The notes below the pieces were generated by a model. It searched no databases. It was not told where the DNA came from and was given only the letters and a program-made list of their open reading frames with translations. Shown piece after piece: positions 62,161-64,000 of a stretch of 64,000 nt of DNA. Made by a program: the position numbers and the translations under genes. Location of the stretch: assembly GCF_017876155.1 (NCBI RefSeq), contig NZ_JAGINP010000011.1:1-64000 (forward strand), written 5' to 3'. Positions within the stretch are counted from its first letter, which is position 1. Each line of letters starts with the position of its first letter. This DNA is from Azospirillum rugosum. Its GTDB lineage: Bacteria > Pseudomonadota > Alphaproteobacteria > Azospirillales > Azospirillaceae.

Positions 62161-62748
62161 TCAGGCGGCCGACCAGTGCCGCATCGGGCCGACATCGACG
62201 TGCACGAAGTCGCTGTCCGGGTAGTAGCCGACCCCGCCGCCGCGCAGGCTCAGCGCCGCGCGCTGAAGGTTGCGCAGCGCCAGCCCCGGCACCCGCAGGT
62301 CGATGGCCTTGCCCTGCATGTGGAAGCTGTTCTGCGCCACGCCGGAGCCATCGCGCTCGCGCAGCCACGCGTTGGATTCCGGCGAGCGGTAGCCGGAGAT
62401 GATGTGAACCGGGCCGCGGTTGCCGACCTTGCGGGTGAGGTTGTGCAGCAGATCCAGCAGCTTCGGGTCGATGGGGTGGATCGCGCCGGTGCGGTGGTCG
62501 CGCAACAGGTGGTTGATCTCGCGCAGGCCCTCGCGCTGATAGCGCCCCTTCGACCAGTACTCGGTCCGCACCCGCTCCCCGGTGTGGAGATTGAGAAGGG
62601 TCAGCATCCGGGGCGGAGCGCGCAGCGCCGCTTCCGACACCTCCGGTGCCATGACCATTCCGGCGGCCGCGGCCGCCAAGCCCAAGCGCAGCAACTCGCG
62701 TCGGCCAAGCTTGCCCGCTCCGGTCGACGTGGGTTTCGCTACGGTCAT
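62161..62748 (-). CDS. DUF882 / M15A murein endopeptidase-like protein (Tat-exported)
   Basis: A 195-residue exported protein. A twin-arginine signal (GRRELLRLGLAAAAAG) precedes a YcbK-like peptidase M15A_2 domain (DUF882). Zn-binding positions are H (SFHMQGKAID, with the Asp) and H (FVHVDVG), and the region HIISGYRSPESNAWLRE is diagnostic. The E. coli homologue MepK cuts 3-3 crosslinks of peptidoglycan. GGAGGCGAT precedes ATG 62748. A terminator follows at 62089. Tat export suggests folding with its metal before translocation. Confidence 0.9.
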   Translation of the reverse strand: MTVAKPTSTGAGKLGRRELLRLGLAAAAAGMVMAPEVSEAALRAPPRMLTLLNLHTGERVRTEYWSKGRYQREGLREINHLLRDHRTGAIHPIDPKLLDLLHNLTRKVGNRGPVHIISGYRSPESNAWLRERDGSGVAQNSFHMQGKAIDLRVPGLALRNLQRAALSLRGGGVGYYPDSDFVHVDVGPMRHWSAA

Positions 62749-63200
62749 ATCGCCTCCATCAGGTCCCAAACCGGGCTGGCTGAACACGCCATAGCCCTTT
62801 CGTTTGAGACTTTTTGGAGTCAGACCCCCACCCGGTGTCAAGAAACCAATGGTTAACGATTGCCCGATAGGGCGGATTTCCGCGGATTTTCGCGGATTGC
62901 CACGCGACTCGATCGGCCCGATCGGTCCGTTACAACGCCGAAACACAACGCGACTCCGCCCCGAGTCGGCCCTGGAGCGCGACCGATTCGCACCGCGCGC
63001 AAGGCGTCGTGGCGCAGGGCCATGGCGATACCGCGGCAGCGGTACGCTGTCCAGAGCATGTTTCCAAATCGCATCAGCGTGTGACAAGGATGCCACAACA
63101 ATCAGCAACCAAAAGCGGTGCTGCGGCGAATTGTACCGTTTAGGCTTCGGTAAGGAATCCACCCCCATAGTTTGGATAGTGAAAAACTGTGCGGCGATTT
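62749..63200. other. 452-base divergent region with phased 10-bp repeats
   Basis: Contains three 10-bp-spaced copies of GCGGATT(T) at 62872-62899 (one per helical turn) and a 9-bp tandem CGATCGGCC/CGATCGGTC at 62910-62927. A GTTAAC half-site is near 62850. The remainder is ordinary. Frames open here lack ribosome sites. Confidence 0.55.
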
Positions 63201-64000
63201 ATGTCCGTGTCCGCGGTCACCACAGCCCCTCCCCCCGCCTCTCCCACGCTCAGGCCCGACCAGCTGGCCGAGGTGCTGGAGCGGCACGCCCGCTGGATCA
63301 AGGGCCAGCCGGGCGGCGCGCGGGCGAACCTGTCGCACGCGGACCTGGAGGGGGCGGACCTATCGCAGCGCGACCTGCGCGGGGCGCGGCTGGCCGGCGC
63401 GCGGTTGGCCCGCAGCCGGCTGAACGGAACCAACCTCGCCGGCGCCGACCTGTTCGCGGTCGACCTGCGCGACGCCGACATCACCCGCGCGAACCTGATG
63501 CAGACCGACCTGCGCGGCGCCCGCCTGCGCGCGGCGGACTTTTCCAACGCGAACCTGCGCGGCGCCGACCTGCGCGCCGGAACGCTGGAACCGGGTGGCA
63601 CCAGCCGGCGCAGCCCCGGTCCGGACCTGACGCAGGAGGCGGAAACCACCCGGCAGATCCACCGGACGGCGCTGGCCCGCCTTCAGGGTGAGGCGACCGC
63701 CATGGGCGGCATTCCGACCGACCTGACGGGCGCCCTGCTGGTCAACGCCAACCTGACCGACGCCGACCTCACCGGCTCCATCCTGCAGAACGCCGACCTC
63801 ACCGGGGCGGTGCTGACCAACGCCAACCTGTCCGGCGTGCGCCTGAACGGGGCCAACCTGTCCGGGGCGCTGCTGGACGGCGCCACCTTCGACGACGCGG
63901 ACATGGTCGGCACGCGGATGGCCGATTGCGACCTGTCGCAGACCAACCTCGGCAACGCCCGACTCACCCGCCCCATCGACAGCATGGGGTCGGAGATCCA
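63201..64000 (+). CDS. pentapeptide-repeat protein, cut by the right window edge
   Basis: At least 266 residues from ATG 63201. After a Pro-rich start and a helical cap (LAEVLERHARWIKGQPGG), a first block of A(D/N)LxX repeats runs ~50-130 (ADLEGADLSQRDLRGARL...), then a linker (~131-175) and a second block (~176-260: LVNANLTDADLTGSILQNAD...). Such repeats form right-handed beta-helices; some mimic DNA, but most have no known role. The start is uncertain, with no strong ribosome site, and the C-terminus is missing. A second block after a linker suggests a two-lobed protein. Confidence 0.85.
   Translation, partial: MSVSAVTTAPPPASPTLRPDQLAEVLERHARWIKGQPGGARANLSHADLEGADLSQRDLRGARLAGARLARSRLNGTNLAGADLFAVDLRDADITRANLMQTDLRGARLRAADFSNANLRGADLRAGTLEPGGTSRRSPGPDLTQEAETTRQIHRTALARLQGEATAMGGIPTDLTGALLVNANLTDADLTGSILQNADLTGAVLTNANLSGVRLNGANLSGALLDGATFDDADMVGTRMADCDLSQTNLGNARLTRPIDSMGSEI

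Overview
The window looks like a chromosome segment of a high-GC alphaproteobacterium, most likely a Rhodospirillales member close to Azospirillum. The clues are very GC-rich coding sequence, GGAG-type ribosome sites, alphaproteobacterial families (DUF1150, an LdtR-like MarR regulator, a perfect TTAA-N7-TTAA CtrA-type box), a GH17-GT2 glucan synthase of the NdvB type, and a G/C-rich interspersed repeat of the kind I associate with Azospirillum. The organism name is inference; no rRNA or other taxonomic marker is present.

Layout. 0-5.4 kb: the start of an IS701-type transposase at the edge, then a tight leftward operon of acyl-CoA synthetase, acyl-CoA dehydrogenase, APH-type kinase, DUF6285 protein and histidine phosphatase, which resembles the Pseudomonas levulinate/4-hydroxyacid (lva) kinase route. 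5.5-7.1 kb: a ClpP-like periplasmic protein and a Crp/Fnr regulator. 7.2-18.2 kb: an unusual envelope/signalling neighbourhood with a secreted caspase-SUMF1 protein, a CHASE2 nucleotide cyclase, two DUF4384 proteins (one a CsgG-like lipoprotein with a peptidoglycan-binding domain), an OmpA-type protein, a small secreted protein and a DUF4399 pair. 18.4-32.7 kb: an MscS channel with a cyclic-nucleotide domain, a DUF2336 protein, a MarR regulator, an alpha/beta hydrolase, two small unknown proteins, a chemoreceptor, and tamB/tamA.

32.9-47.9 kb: typA behind a promoter and terminator-like leader, OsmC, a TetR-controlled membrane operon with a 37-bp palindrome at its promoter, a CsbD pair, a HIT protein, the glucan synthase, egtB, a nicotinate phosphoribosyltransferase-like gene, a FliL-like protein, glutathione reductase and manganese catalase. 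47.9-64 kb: a 267-bp MITE inside an interspersed repeat, an AmpG-like permease, class II DAHP synthase, a second FliL-like protein, panC, a 54-residue membrane protein, tRNA-Val(CAC), DUF3108, a CtrA-box gene, gph, glmU-glmS, a TonB-dependent siderophore receptor with Fur-like boxes, a DUF882 murein peptidase, and a pentapeptide-repeat gene cut by the right edge.

Themes. Cell-envelope genes are common (TamAB, OmpA, DUF882, AmpG, GlmU/GlmS, glucan synthase). Redox protection appears in Gor, Mn-catalase, OsmC and EgtB. Cyclic-nucleotide signalling may link the CHASE2 cyclase, the MscS-cNMP channel and the Crp/Fnr protein. The G/C-rich repeat sits mainly between convergent gene ends. The caspase/cyclase/DUF4384 neighbourhood is my best candidate for an undescribed system; the lva-like operon with an extra phosphatase and the MITE are the next most notable.
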